This document shows, one piece after another, positions 11,491 through 22,765 of a stretch of DNA of 64,000 bases (positions within the stretch are counted from its first letter, which is position 1; the number at the start of each line of letters is the position of its first letter). The notes under the pieces are model-generated. The model was not told the DNA's origin. It saw only the letters and a program-made list of their open reading frames with translations, and did no database searches. Made by a program: the position numbers and the translations under genes. This stretch comes from Tragulus kanchil (Eukaryota; Chordata; Mammalia; Artiodactyla; Tragulidae), in contig JAIOJX010000026.1 of NCBI GenBank assembly GCA_022376925.1, forward strand, positions 249,981,330 through 250,045,329, written 5' to 3'.

Positions 11491-11930
11491 ATTTTTAAGT
11501 TTTTATTTTTGTGTTGGGGTACAGCCAATTAACAATATTGTAATAGTTTCAGGTGATAAGTGAAGAGACTCAGCCAGAAATATACATGTTCTTCCCCAAA
11601 CTTCCCTGCTACATAACACCGAGCAGAATTCTATATGCTACATAGTAGATCCTTGTTGGTTATCCAGTTTAGCAGTGTGTACATGTCCATCGCAAACTCC
11701 CTGACTGCTTGCCCCAATCTTCCCTCTGGTAACCATAAGCTTGTTCTGTCTGTCTCAGTGAGTTTCCTGGCAGACAAGGGGACTTGTCTCTTCCACATGG
11801 TACCCCAGGACTGAGATGCCCAGATAGTTGCTCAGTCTGCTTACTTCCCAGGGAAAGGGTACCTTTTTGTGGTTGTTACATTCATTAGTTTGTAGTTTTT
11901 AGATTTTACATGTAAGTGATATCATACTAT
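11491..11930 (-). mobile_element. L1 LINE 3' UTR, antisense (3' part of a 5'-inverted insertion)
   Basis: The plus strand has 'ggggtacagccaattaacaa', 'gtaatagtttcaggtg' and 'acataacaccgagcagaatt', the reverse of the ruminant L1 3' UTR. The neighbouring segment (11931-12115) is from the same L1 type in the opposite orientation. Repeated at about 12636-13077 by duplication 4. Confidence 0.8.
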
Positions 11931-12115
11931 CTTCCTGATTGGAAGAAAATATTTGCAAATAATATGATTGATAAGGATTATTATCCAACATATATGAAAA
12001 GCTCATACCACTCTACATCAAAAAATCAAACAATCCAATTAAAAATCGGCAGAGCTGAATAGACAACTCTCCAAAGAGCATATGCCGGTGGCCAGCAGAC
12101 AGATGAGAAGGTGTG
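11931..12115 (+). mobile_element. L1 ORF2 segment in inverted orientation (twin-priming product)
   Basis: Sense ORF2 wording appears here: 'gattggaagaaaatatttgc', 'ccaacatatatgaaaagctc', 'tctccaaagagcatatg'. It abuts an antisense 3' UTR, so the 5' portion of the insertion is inverted relative to the 3' portion. This is the usual signature of twin-primed L1 integration. Repeated at about 13078-13261. Confidence 0.7.
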
Positions 12116-12119
12116 ACGA

Positions 12120-12345
12120 GGACCTTCTCTTCCTACAGATCACTCCCTGGGGAATAGGTTCTGACCTGATGCCCTATGTTTTTCTGTCTACCTGCTTATA
12201 TGGAGAACTTTCTTGTAGCTTTGGTTGTATAGGATCTGTTTTGCCTTTTCCAGTTTTCCGTGAGAATTGTTCCATATGTGGATGTATTTTTATGTGTTTT
12301 TGTGGGAGGTAAGCTTCATGTTCTCTTAACTCTGTCCACAACTTA
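12120..12345 (-). mobile_element. L1 5'-UTR fragment, antisense (also at ~13266-13495 and 14431-14615)
   Basis: 'gttttccgtgagaattgttc', 'ccatatgtggatgtattttt' and the closing 'gggaggtaagcttcatgttc' parallel the antisense 5' UTR at 59570-59674. Parts occur three times because duplications 4 and 5 overlap here. The 76- and 106-codon plus-strand frames are antisense shadows of this UTR. Confidence 0.6.
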
Positions 12346-13308
12346 CTAGTCTTATAACTGAAAGTTTGAACCTTTTGCCTGCCTTCATCTGATTTCCTCA
12401 CCTCGGGCAACCAGAAATATGATACCTGTTTCTATGACTTGGGGTTTTTTTTAGATTCATTATACCAGCTCATACTATATTTGCTTTCATTTGTCTGACT
12501 TCACATATACAGTGCCCTTGAAGACCATTCATGGGTTCTCTATTTTATGATTGATTGTAGATATGTGGGTTTGTTTCTGGGCTCTCTATTCTATTCTGTT
12601 CACCTATTTAACTGTGTTTGTGCCAACATCATGCTATTTTTAAGTTTTTATTTTTGTGTTGGGGTACAGCCAATTAACAATATTGTAATAGTTTCAGGTG
12701 ATAAGTGAAGAGACTCAGCCAGAAATATACATGTTCTTCCCCAAACTTCCCTGCTACATAACACCGAGCAGAATTCTATATGCTACATAGTAGATCCTTG
12801 TTGGTTATCCAGTTTAGCAGTGTGTACATGTCCATCGCAAACTCCCTGACTGCTTGCCCCAATCTTCCCTCTGGTAACCATAAGCTTGTTCTGTCTGTCT
12901 CAGTGAGTTTCCTGGCAGACAAGGGGACTTGTCTCTTCCACATGGTACCCCAGGACTGAGATGCCCAGATAGTTGCTCAGTCTGCTTACTTCCCAGGGAA
13001 AGGGTACCTTTTTGTGGTTGTTACATTCATTAGTTTGTAGTTTTTAGATTTTACATGTAAGTGATATCATACTATCTTCCTGATTGGAAGAAAATATTTG
13101 CAAATAATATGATTGATAAGGGATTATTATCCAACATATATGAAAAGCTCATACCACTCTACATCAAAAAATCAAACAATCCAATTAAAAATCGGCAGAG
13201 CTGAATAGACAACTCTCCAAAGAGCATATGCCGGTGGCCAGCAGACAGATGAGAAGGTGTGACGAGGACCTTCTCTTCCTACAGATCACTCCCTGGGGAA
13301 TAGGTTCT

Positions 13309-15562
13309 GACCTGATGCCCTATGTTTTTCTGTCTACCTGCTTATATGGAGAACTTTCTTGTAGCTTTGGTTGTATAGGATCTGTTTTGCCTTTTTCCAG
13401 TTTTCCGTGAGAATTGTTCCATATGTGGATGTATTTTTATGTGTTTTTTGTGGGGAGGTAAGCTTCATGTTCTCTTAACTCTGTCCACAACTTACTAGTC
13501 TTATAACTGAAAGTTTGAACCTTTTGACTGCCTTCATCTGATTTCCTCACCTCGGGCAACCAGAAATATGATACCTGTTTCTATGACTTGGGGTTTTTTT
13601 TAGATTCATTATACCAGCTCATACTATATTTGCTTTCATTTGTCTGACTTCACATATACAGTGCCCTTGAAGACCATTCATGTGGTTGTAAATGGCAGGA
13701 TTGCCTCTCTATAGATGAATCGTGCTCCATTGTATTTAAACACACCACATTTTCTTTACCCTTTCATCTTTTAATAGGCACTTAGGTTGTCATATCTTGC
13801 CTGTTGTAAGGAATGCTGCAGTGAACATGGGAATGTGGACATCTCTTTGGGACAGTAATTTTGTTTCCTGTATGTTTTGCCCAGAAGTGGAATTTCTAGA
13901 TCATATGGTCGTTCTGTTTTACTTTTTAAGAAACCTCTGTACAGATTTTTATAGTGACTACACCAGATTACATTTTCAAAGACAGTGCACAAGTGTTCCC
14001 TTTTACATTCTCACCAGCACTTGTTTATTAGCTTTTGATAATGCCCATCCTAATAAATTTGATGATTCTCATTGTTTTAATTTGTATTTCTCTGATGTTG
14101 AGCACCTTTTCATGTACCAGTTAGCCATTCATATATCTTTTTTGGAAAAATGTGTATTCTGTTCTGCCTTTTTTATTTACTCAGGTTGTTCTTTGCTATT
14201 AAGTTATAAAGTCTATATATTAGAGATGTTAATGCCTTTTCATATTTGAAAATATTTTCTCCCACTTCATAACTATTTTCATTTTGTTGATGGTTTCCTT
14301 TGCCATGTGGAAGATTTTGGTTTGATATAAATCCCCTCATGAACTTTCACTTTTGGTGGGGCGGACACTTCTATTGGTTTTTCCTTTCCACCTTTGTTCT
14401 TTGGGCCATGTGGGCCTCCCAGATTTTGGTTGACCTGATGCCCTATGTTTTTCTGTCTACCTGCTTATATGGAGAACTTTCTTGTAGCTTTGGTTGTATA
14501 GGATCTGTTTTGCCTTTTCCAGTTTTCCGTGAGAATTGTTCCATATGTGGATGTATTTTTATGTGTTTTTTGTGGGGAGGTAAGCTTCATGTTCTCTTAA
14601 CTCTGTCCACAACTTACTAGTCTTATAACTGAAAGTTTGAACCTTTTGACTGCCTTCATCTGATTTCCTCACCTCGGGCAACCAGAAATATGATACCTGT
14701 TTCTATGACTTGGGGTTTTTTTTAGATTCATTATACCAGCTCATACTATATTTGCTTTCATTTGTCTGACTTCACATATACAGTGCCCTTGAAGACCATT
14801 CATGTGGTTGTAAATGGCAGGATTGCCTCTCTATAGATGAATCGTGCTCCATTGTATTTAAACACACCACATTTTCTTTACCCTTTCATCTTTTAATAGG
14901 CACTTAGGTTGTCATATCTTGCCTGTTGTAAGGAATGCTGCAGTGAACATGGGAATGTGGACATCTCTTTGGGACAGTAATTTTGTTTCCTGTATGTTTT
15001 GCCCAGAAGTGGAATTTCTAGATCATATGGTCGTTCTGTTTTACTTTTTAAGAAACCTCTGTACAGATTTTTATAGTGACTACACCAGATTACATTTTCA
15101 AAGACAGTGCACAAGTGTTCCCTTTTACATTCTCACCAGCACTTGTTTATTAGCTTTTGATAATGCCCATCCTAATAAATTTGATGATTCTCATTGTTTT
15201 AATTTGTATTTCTCTGATGTTGAGCACCTTTTCATGTACCAGTTAGCCATTCATATATCTTTTTTGGAAAAATGTGTATTCTGTTCTGCCTTTTTTATTT
15301 ACTCAGGTTGTTCTTTGCTATTAAGTTATAAAGTCTATATATTAGAGATGTTAATGCCTTTTCATATTTGAAAATATTTTCTCCCACTTCATAACTATTT
15401 TCATTTTGTTGATGGTTTCCTTTGCCATGTGGAAGATTTTGGTTTGATATAAATCCCCTCATGAACTTTCACTTTTGGTGGGGGGGCGGCGGGACACTTC
15501 TATTGGTCTTTCATTTATCTATTTTCATCCACCTTTGTTCTTTGGCCCATGTGGGCCTCCCA
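13309..15562 (+). repeat. Direct duplication 5 (13309-14421 and 14431-15562)
   Basis: Offset 1122. Copy 1 stays exact to 'cacttttggtgggg' and then decays: over its last 60 bases it follows copy 2 into the SINE, but with base losses including about 18 bases between 'attggt' and 'ccacctttg'. It then stops. This is a gradient of error toward the end of a piece, which supports an assembly origin. Confidence 0.93.
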
Positions 15563-15749
15563 TTGCAGTGGCCTCTGTTATCGCAGAGCCCCGGCTCTGG
15601 GTGCATGTGCTCCAGAGCTCTGGCTTGGTGATTGGACACATCGGTCCAGCCGCTCCATGGCACATGGGATCTTCCCAGGCCAGAGATCAAACTGGCGCCC
15701 CTTGCACTGCAAGGCAGTGTCCTTACCCACTGGACCACCAGGGAAGCCC
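15478..15749 (-). mobile_element. CHR-like SINE, antisense, with G-rich tail and TSD
   Basis: Reversed head 'ccactggaccaccagggaag' ends at 15749. The 3' end begins with a G-run (15478-15494). A 16-bp imperfect target-site duplication ('tgaactttcacttttg') lies at 15462-15477 and 15750-15765, inside antisense L1 ORF2. Frames of 60-144 codons across it on both strands are shadows of this repeat. Confidence 0.88.
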
Positions 15750-16385
15750 TGAATTTTCACTTTTGTTGCCTTTGTTTTGGTTATCAAATCACATCATCAC
15801 CAAGACTGATGTCAAAGAACTGACTCCAATGTTATCTTCTAGGAGTTTTATGGTTTCATTTGTTACATTCATGTCTTTAGTCCATTCGGTGATTTTGTGT
15901 GTATGGTGAAAGGTAACGACCTCGGTTGATTTTCTGCATGTGGTTGTCCAGTTATCCAAGAATCATTTATTAAAAGTCTATCCTCTCCCCAGTGATAAAC
16001 CAAACTTTCATTCTTGTACTCCACTTTAAAATATGTTGTTCAAATCAATTTCTATTGTCACAATTATTTTGAGTTAGCTCCATGAGAAATATTAACTTAT
16101 AGTTTATTTGTAATGTCTTTGATTGTGGTAACATAATGTTGGCATCACAAGACAGATGGACAGTATTTATTTTGAAGTAGTTTGTATAGGCGTAATATTT
16201 CTTCCTTAAATACTTGATAAAATTTACCAGTGATAGCATCTGTGTCCAGATTTTCTTGTGACAAGGTTTTAAGTGTACATTCAGCTTATTTAACTCATAC
16301 AGGTTGTTTAGGTTTTATATTTCTTCTTCCAAGATCAGACAAGATCAGGCATGTTCAGGGCGGTATGGCCGTTGTATTTCTTCTT

Positions 16386-16662
16386 TTTAAAAAAGTTTTG
16401 GCCTCCTTTATTGGTTTTCAGTTCATTAATTTTTCATCATCTTTATTCTTTGGCCTGTGTGGGCCTCCCATCACAATGGCCTCTCTTGGTACAGAGCACC
16501 GGCTATGGGCGCATGAGCTCAGAGCACTGGCTCGTAACTGGACACACCACTCCAGTCCAGCCACTCCATGACACGTGGGATCTTCCCAGGCCAGGGATTG
16601 AAGCAGTGCCCCTTGCACTGCAAGGCAGACTCTTTACCCACTGGACCACCAGGGAAGCCCTA
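16386..16662 (-). mobile_element. CHR-like SINE, antisense, older subtype
   Basis: Same family as 15478, but with many CpG positions decayed to TG/CA and no G-rich tract. The flanks share 'tatttcttctt' (16375-16385 and 16663-16673), its target-site duplication in L1 ORF2. Confidence 0.85.
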
Positions 16663-17204
16663 TATTTCTTCTTGAAGCAGTTTTTGTAATGTAATTTCCA
16701 AAGAATTTATTCATTTCACCGCCTTGGCCATCAAATTTAATTGGCATAATTTTGCCCCTAATATTTTCTTGTTATCCATTGAATGTATGTAGAGTATCTT
16801 ACGGTACTTACTTTTGTGGTTTTTCTACTGATAATTTGTGCCTTTCCACCTTTTGCTTGAAACAGTGCTTTATACATTTTATTAACGTCTTTAAAGAACT
16901 CAAGAAGAATGAAAACAGTTTAAGAATTAGAAAATGTAAACAACCAAATAGAGCTGAAAAATATGATTATTGAAATAATATACTACAAGGAATCAGCAAA
17001 AAGATAGATGATAAAAAGGAGTATCAGCAATCTGAAAGACAGTAGTAGAAATCACTGAAACTAAACAGAAAAATAAAATATTGAGGACAGTTTGAGACCT
17101 TTGGAAAAAACATCAAGCATATTTCCTTTCACATTATACCAGTCCAGGAAAGAGAAGGAAGAGAGAAAGGGGAAGTAAACCTACTTGAAGCAATAATAAC
17201 TGAA

Positions 17205-17282
17205 ACCTTCCTTGCCATGCCATGCTAAGTCACTGCAGTCATGTCAGACTCTTTGAGACCATGTGGACTATTGAGAAAATTT
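17205..17282 (-). mobile_element. Bov-A fragment, antisense
   Basis: 'gctaagtcactgcagtcatg' and 'tcagactctttgagaccatg' match the reversed 3' part of the Bov-A unit. Only about 75 bases; it interrupts L1 ORF1. Confidence 0.7.
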
Positions 17283-17454
17283 TCCTAATGGCCTAGGAAA
17301 GGAAACAGACATGGAGGTCCAAGAAGCTCTGAGTCCCATACAACCCAAAGAGGTGCACAGCAAGATACATTCTAAGAAAAGAGGCAAAAGTTAGAGAATC
17401 TTGACAGCAGCAGGGGAAAAGTAAGTAGTTACATTTCAGGGAACGCCCAGAAGA

Positions 17455-17668
17455 CAGCGTCTCTCATAGCCCAGTTGGTATAGAATGCAATGCAGGAGAC
17501 CCTGTTCAGATTTCTAGTTTGGAAAAATCCCCTGGAGAAAAAAATTGCAACACACTCCAGCATTCTTGCCTGGAGAATCCCATGGACCCAAGAGCCTGGT
17601 GGGCTACAGTCCATGGGGTCACAAGAGTCAGACGTGAGTTAGCGACTAAACCACCAACCACCACCACC
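17455..17668 (+). mobile_element. Bov-tA type SINE, sense, with tRNA-like head
   Basis: The head 'cccagttggtatagaatgca' is tRNA-like, followed by 'aatgcaggagaccctgttca', the Bov-A body 'cattcttgcctggagaatcc' and 'ctacagtccatggggtcac'. It ends with a short (CCA)n-like tail. It lies inside the L1 ORF1 remnant. Confidence 0.88.
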
Positions 17669-17766
17669 AATATAAGCTAACTTTTCAGCAGAAACTGCAG
17701 GCCAGAGGTTAGTGTGATTATTAGTAACATTCCTATATTACTAAAGGGAAAAATGTATATATATAA

Positions 17767-19932
17767 GCAAGAACACTCCATCTGGCAAGGCTTTCATTCA
17801 CATTTGAAGAAGAGATAAAGAGTTTTCCAGACAAGCGAATGCTAATAGAGTTAAGCAGCATTAAACTCGCTCTACAAGAAATGTTAAAAGAAATTTTCTG
17901 AGTGGAAACGAATAGACCACAAGAAGAAATATGAAAATTATGAGAGAAAATGTCATTGGTAAAGGCTGGTATACATAGAAGGCAGTAGGTCAACCATTTA
18001 TAATATTAGTAGAAAGGTTGAAAGACAGAACTAGTAAAATCATATATGTCAACAGTGAGAAGCAAATGGATACACAAAACAAAAAAGATGTAAAATATAA
18101 TGTCAAAAACAGTAAACATAGAGGAAGGAGTAAAACAGAAAAGTTTCTAGAATGCATTAGAATTTAAAATATCAGCTTAAAATAATCGCATACATGTTGC
18201 TGTACATAAATCTGGTAAGCTCAAACCAAAAGTCTACAGTAGATACACAAAAAAGAGAAAGGAGTCAAACGTAATACTAAAACTTGTCATCAAATCACCA
18301 GGGAAAAGAGCTGAAGAAAGAAATGGGTGGAAATCTATTTTTAAAAAAATAACTGTAATAATCCCCAGAACATTTAAGAAAATGGCAATGAGTACCTACC
18401 TATCAATAACTATTCTAAATATAATCAGACTAAATGCTTCTGTCAAAAGACAGTGACTGAGTTTGTGTATGGTGTTAGGAAGTGTTCTAATTTCATTCTT
18501 TTACATGTAACTGTCCAGTTTTCCCAACACCACTTATTGAAGAGACTGTCTTTTCTCCATTGTATATTCTTGCCTCCTTTGTCAAGAATAAGGTACCCAT
18601 AGGCGCCTGGGTTTATCTCTGGGCTTTCTTTGTTGTTCCACCTTCTAGAGTAATGGAAATAAAAACAAAAATAAGCAAGTGGGACCTAATTAATTTAAAA
18701 AGTTTTTGTACAGCAAAGGAAACTGTAAACAAAGTGAAAAGACAGCCCTCAGGAGAGGAGAAAATAATAGCAAATGAAACCAGATTAATGACAAAGGATT
18801 AATCTCCAAATACACAAGTAGCTCCTGCAACTCAATGCCCTCCCAAATTCAGTAAAATTGCAAGAACACTCCATCTGGCAAGGCTTTCATTCACATTTGA
18901 AGAAGAGATAAAGAGTTTTCCAGACAAGCGAATGCTAATAGAGTTAAGCAGCATTAAACTCGCTCTACAAGAAATGTTAAAAGAAATTTTCTGAGTGGAA
19001 ACGAATAGACCACAAGAAGAAATATGAAAATTATGAGAGAAAATGTCATTGGTAAAGGCTGGTATACATAGAAGGCAGTAGGTCAACCATTTATAATATT
19101 AGTAGAAAGGTTGAAAGACAGAACTAGTAAAATCATATATGTCAACAGTGAGAAGCAAATGGATACACAAAACAAAAAAGATGTAAAATATAATGTCAAA
19201 AACAGTAAACATAGAGGAAGGAGTAAAACAGAAAAGTTTCTAGAATGCATTAGAATTTAAAATATCAGCTTAAAATAATCGCATACATGTTGCTGTACAT
19301 AAATCTGGTAAGCTCAAACCAAAAGTCTACAGTAGATACACAAAAAAGAGAAAGGAGTCAAACGTAATACTAAAACTTGTCATCAAATCACCAGGGAAAA
19401 GAGCTGAAGAAAGAAATGGGTGGAAATCTATTTTTAAAAAAATAACTGTAATAATCCCCAGAACATTTAAGAAAATGGCAATGAGTACCTACCTATCAAT
19501 AACTATTCTAAATATAATCAGACTAAATGCTTCTGTCAAAAGACAGTGACTGAGTTTGTGTATGGTGTTAGGAAGTGTTCTAATTTCATTCTTTTACATG
19601 TAACTGTCCAGTTTTCCCAACACCACTTATTGAAGAGACTGTCTTTTCTCCATTGTATATTCTTGCCTCCTTTGTCAAGAATAAGGTACCCATAGGCGCC
19701 TGGGTTTATCTCTGGGCTTTCTTTGTTGTTCCACCTTCTAGAGTAATGGAAATAAAAACAAAAATAAGCAAGTGGGACCTAATTAATTTAAAAAGTTTTT
19801 GTACAGCAAAGGAAACTGTAAACAAAGTGAAAAGACAGCCCTCAGGAGAGGAGAAAATAATAGCAAATGAAACCAGATTAATGACAAAGGATTAATCTCC
19901 AAATACACAAGTAGCTCCTGCAACTCAATGCC
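17767..19932 (+). repeat. Direct duplication 6 (17767-18839 and 18860-19932)
   Basis: Offset 1093 throughout; I noticed no mismatch over about 1.07 kb. Twenty bases (18840-18859) separate the copies. The block carries the L1 5'-inversion junction, so that junction appears twice (18636 and 19729). Confidence 0.93.
18463..18636 (-). mobile_element. Inverted 5' segment of a twin-primed L1 (repeated at 19556-19729)
   Basis: This stretch is antisense L1 ORF2 ('caccacttattgaagagact', 'tctccattgtatattcttgc'), lying between sense L1 on both sides. In ORF2 order it belongs just upstream of the sense segment that starts at 18637, with about 130 bases missing between them. That is the classic 5' inversion left by twin priming. 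Confidence 0.8.
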
Positions 19933-20560
19933 AGAAAAACAAACATCCCAAGCAAAAAGTGGTCGGAGGACCTAAACAGACATTTCTGCAAGGAAGACAT
20001 ACATAATGCTAGTAATCACATGAAAAGATGTTTAACATTGCTCATTATTAGAGAAATGCAAATGAAAACTCCAGTGAGGTATAGCCTCACCCACGTCAGA
20101 ATGGCTATCATCAAAAAATTCACAAACAGTAAGTGCTGGAGAGGGTGTGGAGAAAGGGGAACTCTTACACTGTTGGTGGGAATATAAATTGATAAAGCCA
20201 TCATGGAAGACAGTATGGAGATTCCTTAAAAAGCTAGGAATAAAATTACTATATGACCCAGCAGTCCCCATATTAGGCAAATACCTTGAGGAAACCAAAA
20301 TTGAAAGACATGTACCCCCGTTTTCACTGTAGCACTATTTACAGTGTGCTACATTGTAAAAAACAAAAATGAAATTTTGCCATTGACAACACCATGGTAT
20401 TATCCTAAGTGAAAAAAGTGACAGAGAAAAGTAAATACTTCATGATTCCATGTGGAATGTAAAAACAAATTCATAGAGAGATGAGGTTTGTGAGGTTGAG
20501 GCCAGGGAGAATTGATGAAGGCCATCAAAAAAAGCACAAACTTTTCATTATAATAGGGAT
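18637..20560 (+). mobile_element. L1 LINE ORF2 3' half and 3' UTR, sense
   Basis: Sense ORF2 runs from 'gtaatggaaataaaaac' through 'gcaagtgggacctaattaat', 'gaaatgcaaatgaaaactcc' and the C-terminal region to a degraded 3' UTR near 20560. Duplication 6 repeats its first part. Frames are short and interrupted. Confidence 0.83.
20147..20332 (+). pseudogene. L1 ORF2 C-terminal remnant
   Basis: The open stretch contains '[20 protein letters not shown]' followed by '[11 protein letters not shown]', the conserved C-terminal zinc-knuckle-side region and terminus of L1 ORF2. Only about 60 of roughly 1,275 residues remain open here. Confidence 0.85.
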
Positions 20561-20566
20561 ATAATG

Positions 20567-20785
20567 CATACTCAGTCACTTCATTCATGTCCGACTCTTT
20601 GTGACCCTACAGACTGTAGCTTGCCAGACTCCTCTGTCCATGGGATTCTCCAGGGAAGAATACTGGAGTGGGTTGCCAAGGCCTCCTTCAGGGGATCTTT
20701 CCGACCCAAGGATCTAACTCGTGTCTCTTGTGACTCCTGAACTGCAGGCAAATTCTTTTTAACGCTGAACCACCAGGGAAACCCC
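20567..20785 (-). mobile_element. Bov-tA type SINE, antisense
   Basis: Shows 'catgtccgactctttgtgac', 'tgggattctccagggaagaa', and the reversed head 'aaccaccagggaaacccc'. The flanks share 'ggatataat' plus similar following bases (about 20557-20570 and 20788-20801), a likely target-site duplication. Confidence 0.88.
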
Positions 20786-21136
20786 GAGGATATAATATAC
20801 ACATGATAAATATAATTAATACTTTTCCATGTTCTATATATGAAAGTATTGAGAGTAAGTTCTGAGAGTTCTTACCATAAGAAATGTTTTCATGGGTCCA
20901 TAGGAGATGATGGATGTTCACTAAACTTACTGTGGTAATCATACCATGATGTAAGTCAGTTTCTTTCGCCTACATCTTACATATATAGTGTTGTTACATA
21001 TATAGTGCCTTAATTCAGTCATCTCTCACTAAAACTAGAAAAAAAAATTCCTTGTAGGTAGCTTAGTTTGGTTTGCTGTTAATATTTAATTGAGATGTTT
21101 AGGCTTATTTCTTTTGTTGTAACTATTTATCTGATA
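20786..21136. other. Unclassified AT-rich sequence
   Basis: No gene, RNA or clear transposon. A short direct repeat 'ttacatatatagtg' occurs at about 20978 and 20995. Confidence 0.45.
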
Positions 21137-21669
21137 TAACCATGGTTGTTGTTCAGTCGCTAAGTCCTGTCCCACTCAACGATCCCATGGACTGCAGTGT
21201 GCCAGGCTTTCCTGTCTTCCACTTTCTCCCAGAGTTTGCACAGATTCATGTCTGTTGAGTTGGTGATGCTATCTGATCATGTCATTCTTTGCCACACCCT
21301 TCTCCTTTTGCCTTCAGTCTTTCCCAGCATCAGGGTCTTTTTCACTGAATTAACTCTTAATGTCAGGTGACCAAAATACTGGAGCTTCAACATCAATCCT
21401 TCTAAGAAATATTCAGGGTTAATTTCCTTCAGGATTGACTTGTTTGATCTCCTTGCAGTTGAAGAAGGTCTCAGGAGTTCCCCAGCATCACGATTTGAAG
21501 GCATCAGTTCTTCAGTGCTCAGTCTTCATTATTGTCCAGCTCTCACATCCATACATGACTACTAGAAGAACCATATGACTGTATGGATTTTGTTGGCAAA
21601 GTGATGTCTCTGCTTTTTAATATGCTGACTAGGCTTGTCATGGGTTTCCTTCCAAGAAGCAAGGGTCTT

Positions 21670-21997
21670 CTTTTTTTTTTTTTTTAAAGATTTATTTATT
21701 TATTTATTTTGGGCAGGGGGGAGGGAGGGGGGCAGGCGGGCCACTTCTGTTGGTCTTTCATTTCTCTATTTTCATCCATCTTTGTTCTTTGGCTCCTGTG
21801 GGCCTCCTATCGCGGTGGTGTCTGTTGTCGCAGAGCGCTGGCTCGGGGCTCATACGCTCCAGAGCTCCAGCTCGGTAATTGGACACATGGGTCCAGCCGC
21901 TCCGCGGCACGTGGTATCTTCCCAGGCCAGGGATCGAACCGGCGCCCCTTGCACTGCAAGGCGGTGTCCTTACCCACTGGACCACCAGGGGAAGCCC
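21670..21997 (-). mobile_element. CHR-like SINE, antisense, young subtype with G4-capable tail and 14-bp TSD
   Basis: It starts with poly-T and (TTTA)n, then 'gggcaggggggagggagggg', then the body, and ends with the reversed head. A perfect 14-bp target-site duplication 'gaagcaagggtctt' lies at 21656-21669 and 21998-22011, within BovB. The body keeps many CpGs, so it is comparatively young. Frames up to 126 codons across it are shadows. Confidence 0.93.
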
Positions 21998-22158
21998 GAA
22001 GCAAGGGTCTTTTAATTTCATGACTGCAGTCACTGTCTCAGTGATTTTGGAGTCCAGGAAAATCAAATCTTCACTGCTTCTACTTTCCCCCCTCCTCTTT
22101 GCCATGGAGTAAGATAAGACTGAATGACCTATCTTAGTTTTTTGAATGTTGAAGGGAT

Positions 22159-22306
22159 TTTTTTTAAAGGTTTATTTATTGATTTGGCTGCATTGCATCT
22201 TAGTTGCCCTGCCATGTTTGGGACCTTAGTTGCCTGAACAGGTATCGAACCTGTGTCCCCAGCATAGCAAGGTGAATTCTTAACCCCTGGATCACCAGGG
22301 AAGCGC
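22159..22306 (-). mobile_element. CHR-2-like SINE, short, antisense
   Basis: 'gatttggctgcattgcatct', 'ggaccttagttgcctgaaca', 'tatcgaacctgtgtcccc' and 'ggatcaccagggaagc' match the classic short CHR-2 layout read backwards. The flanks share 'aatgttga', consistent with a short target-site duplication in BovB. Confidence 0.8.
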
Positions 22307-22559
22307 CTTTAATGTTGAGTTTTAGGCCAGCTTTTACACTTTTCTCTTTTACCCTCATCAAGAGGCTCTTTAGTTCCTCTTCACTTTCTACCATTAGAGT
22401 GATATCATCTGCATATCTGAAGTTGTTGATACTTCTCCCTGCAGTCTTGATTCTAGCTTGTGTTTCATCCAGCATGGCATTACACTTAATGTACTCTGCA
22501 TAGAAGTTAAATAAACAGGGTGATAATATATATATAGCTTTGTTGTACTCCTTTTCCAA
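22200..22559 (-). pseudogene. BovB reverse transcriptase remnant with YADD motif
   Basis: The first ~83 codons of this minus-strand frame are BovB RT: a 'GVQQGC'-side region is lost, but 'FNFYAEYI' and 'RYADDITLMVESEEELKSLL' are clear. YADD, the polymerase active-site motif, is at residues 49-52 (about 22404-22415). The final third of the frame runs into the SINE at 22159-22306, so the C-terminus is foreign. Upstream codons are missing or shifted; not functional. Confidence 0.88.
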
Positions 22560-22765
22560 TTTTGAACTACTCCATGTAAGGTTCTAACTGTTGCTTTTTG
22601 ACTTGCATACAGGTTTCTCAGGAGATAGTGAAGGTGGTCTGGTAACCCTTTAAGAATTTTCCAGTTTGTTGTGATTCACACAGTCAAAGGCTTTCATGTA
22701 GTCAATGCAGCAGAAGTAGATGTTTTTCTGGAATTCCCTTGCTTGCTCTATGATTTCATTCTACT

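Larger units (their letters stand above)
11404..13682 (+). repeat. Direct duplication 4 (11404-12533 and 12549-13682)
   Basis: Offset 1145 rising to 1149 through a few single-base indels ('ataaggatt' against 'ataagggatt', extra T near 13393, an extra T and a G in the TGTGTTTT/GTGGGG region). Fifteen bases (12534-12548) separate the copies. The indels are mostly in homopolymer runs. Confidence 0.92.
12395..16860 (-). mobile_element. L1 LINE, 3' UTR to mid ORF2, antisense, with SINE insertions
   Basis: Reads from 3' UTR ('tgacttcacatatacagtgc', 'ggaatgctgcagtgaacatg') through ORF2 ('cattttgttgatggtttcct', 'ggtttgatataaatcccctc', 'agtccattcggtgattttg'), interrupted by two SINEs at 15478 and 16386. 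The 150-codon plus-strand frame at 13797 (repeated at 14919) is the antisense of this L1 and not a gene. The interval contains duplications 4 and 5. Confidence 0.85.
16870..18462 (+). mobile_element. L1 LINE ORF1 to start of ORF2, sense
   Basis: Sense L1 landmarks: 'gaaaggaaacagacatggag', 'cagcagaaactgcaggccag', 'agagttttccagacaagcga', 'ttctaaatataatcagac'. It covers the C-terminal half of ORF1, the inter-ORF region and the first codons of ORF2, with frames broken. A Bov-A fragment (17205) and a Bov-tA (17455) interrupt it, and a younger 5'-inverted L1 ends it at about 18462. Confidence 0.82.
21137..22765 (-). mobile_element. RTE-BovB LINE, RT to 3' end, antisense, with two SINE insertions
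   Basis: The plus strand carries the reverse of BovB from its 3' terminus ('gttgttgttcagtcgctaag') to the RT region ('cagtttgttgtgattcacac'). Two SINEs split it: 21670-21997 and 22159-22306. Removing them restores a collinear BovB. Its last 262 bases reappear at 23591-23852 only because of duplication 7. Confidence 0.92.

Noticed and set aside
13797..15371. Two identical 150-codon frames
   Set aside because: Antisense of L1 ORF2/3' UTR, repeated by duplication 5. No family resemblance.
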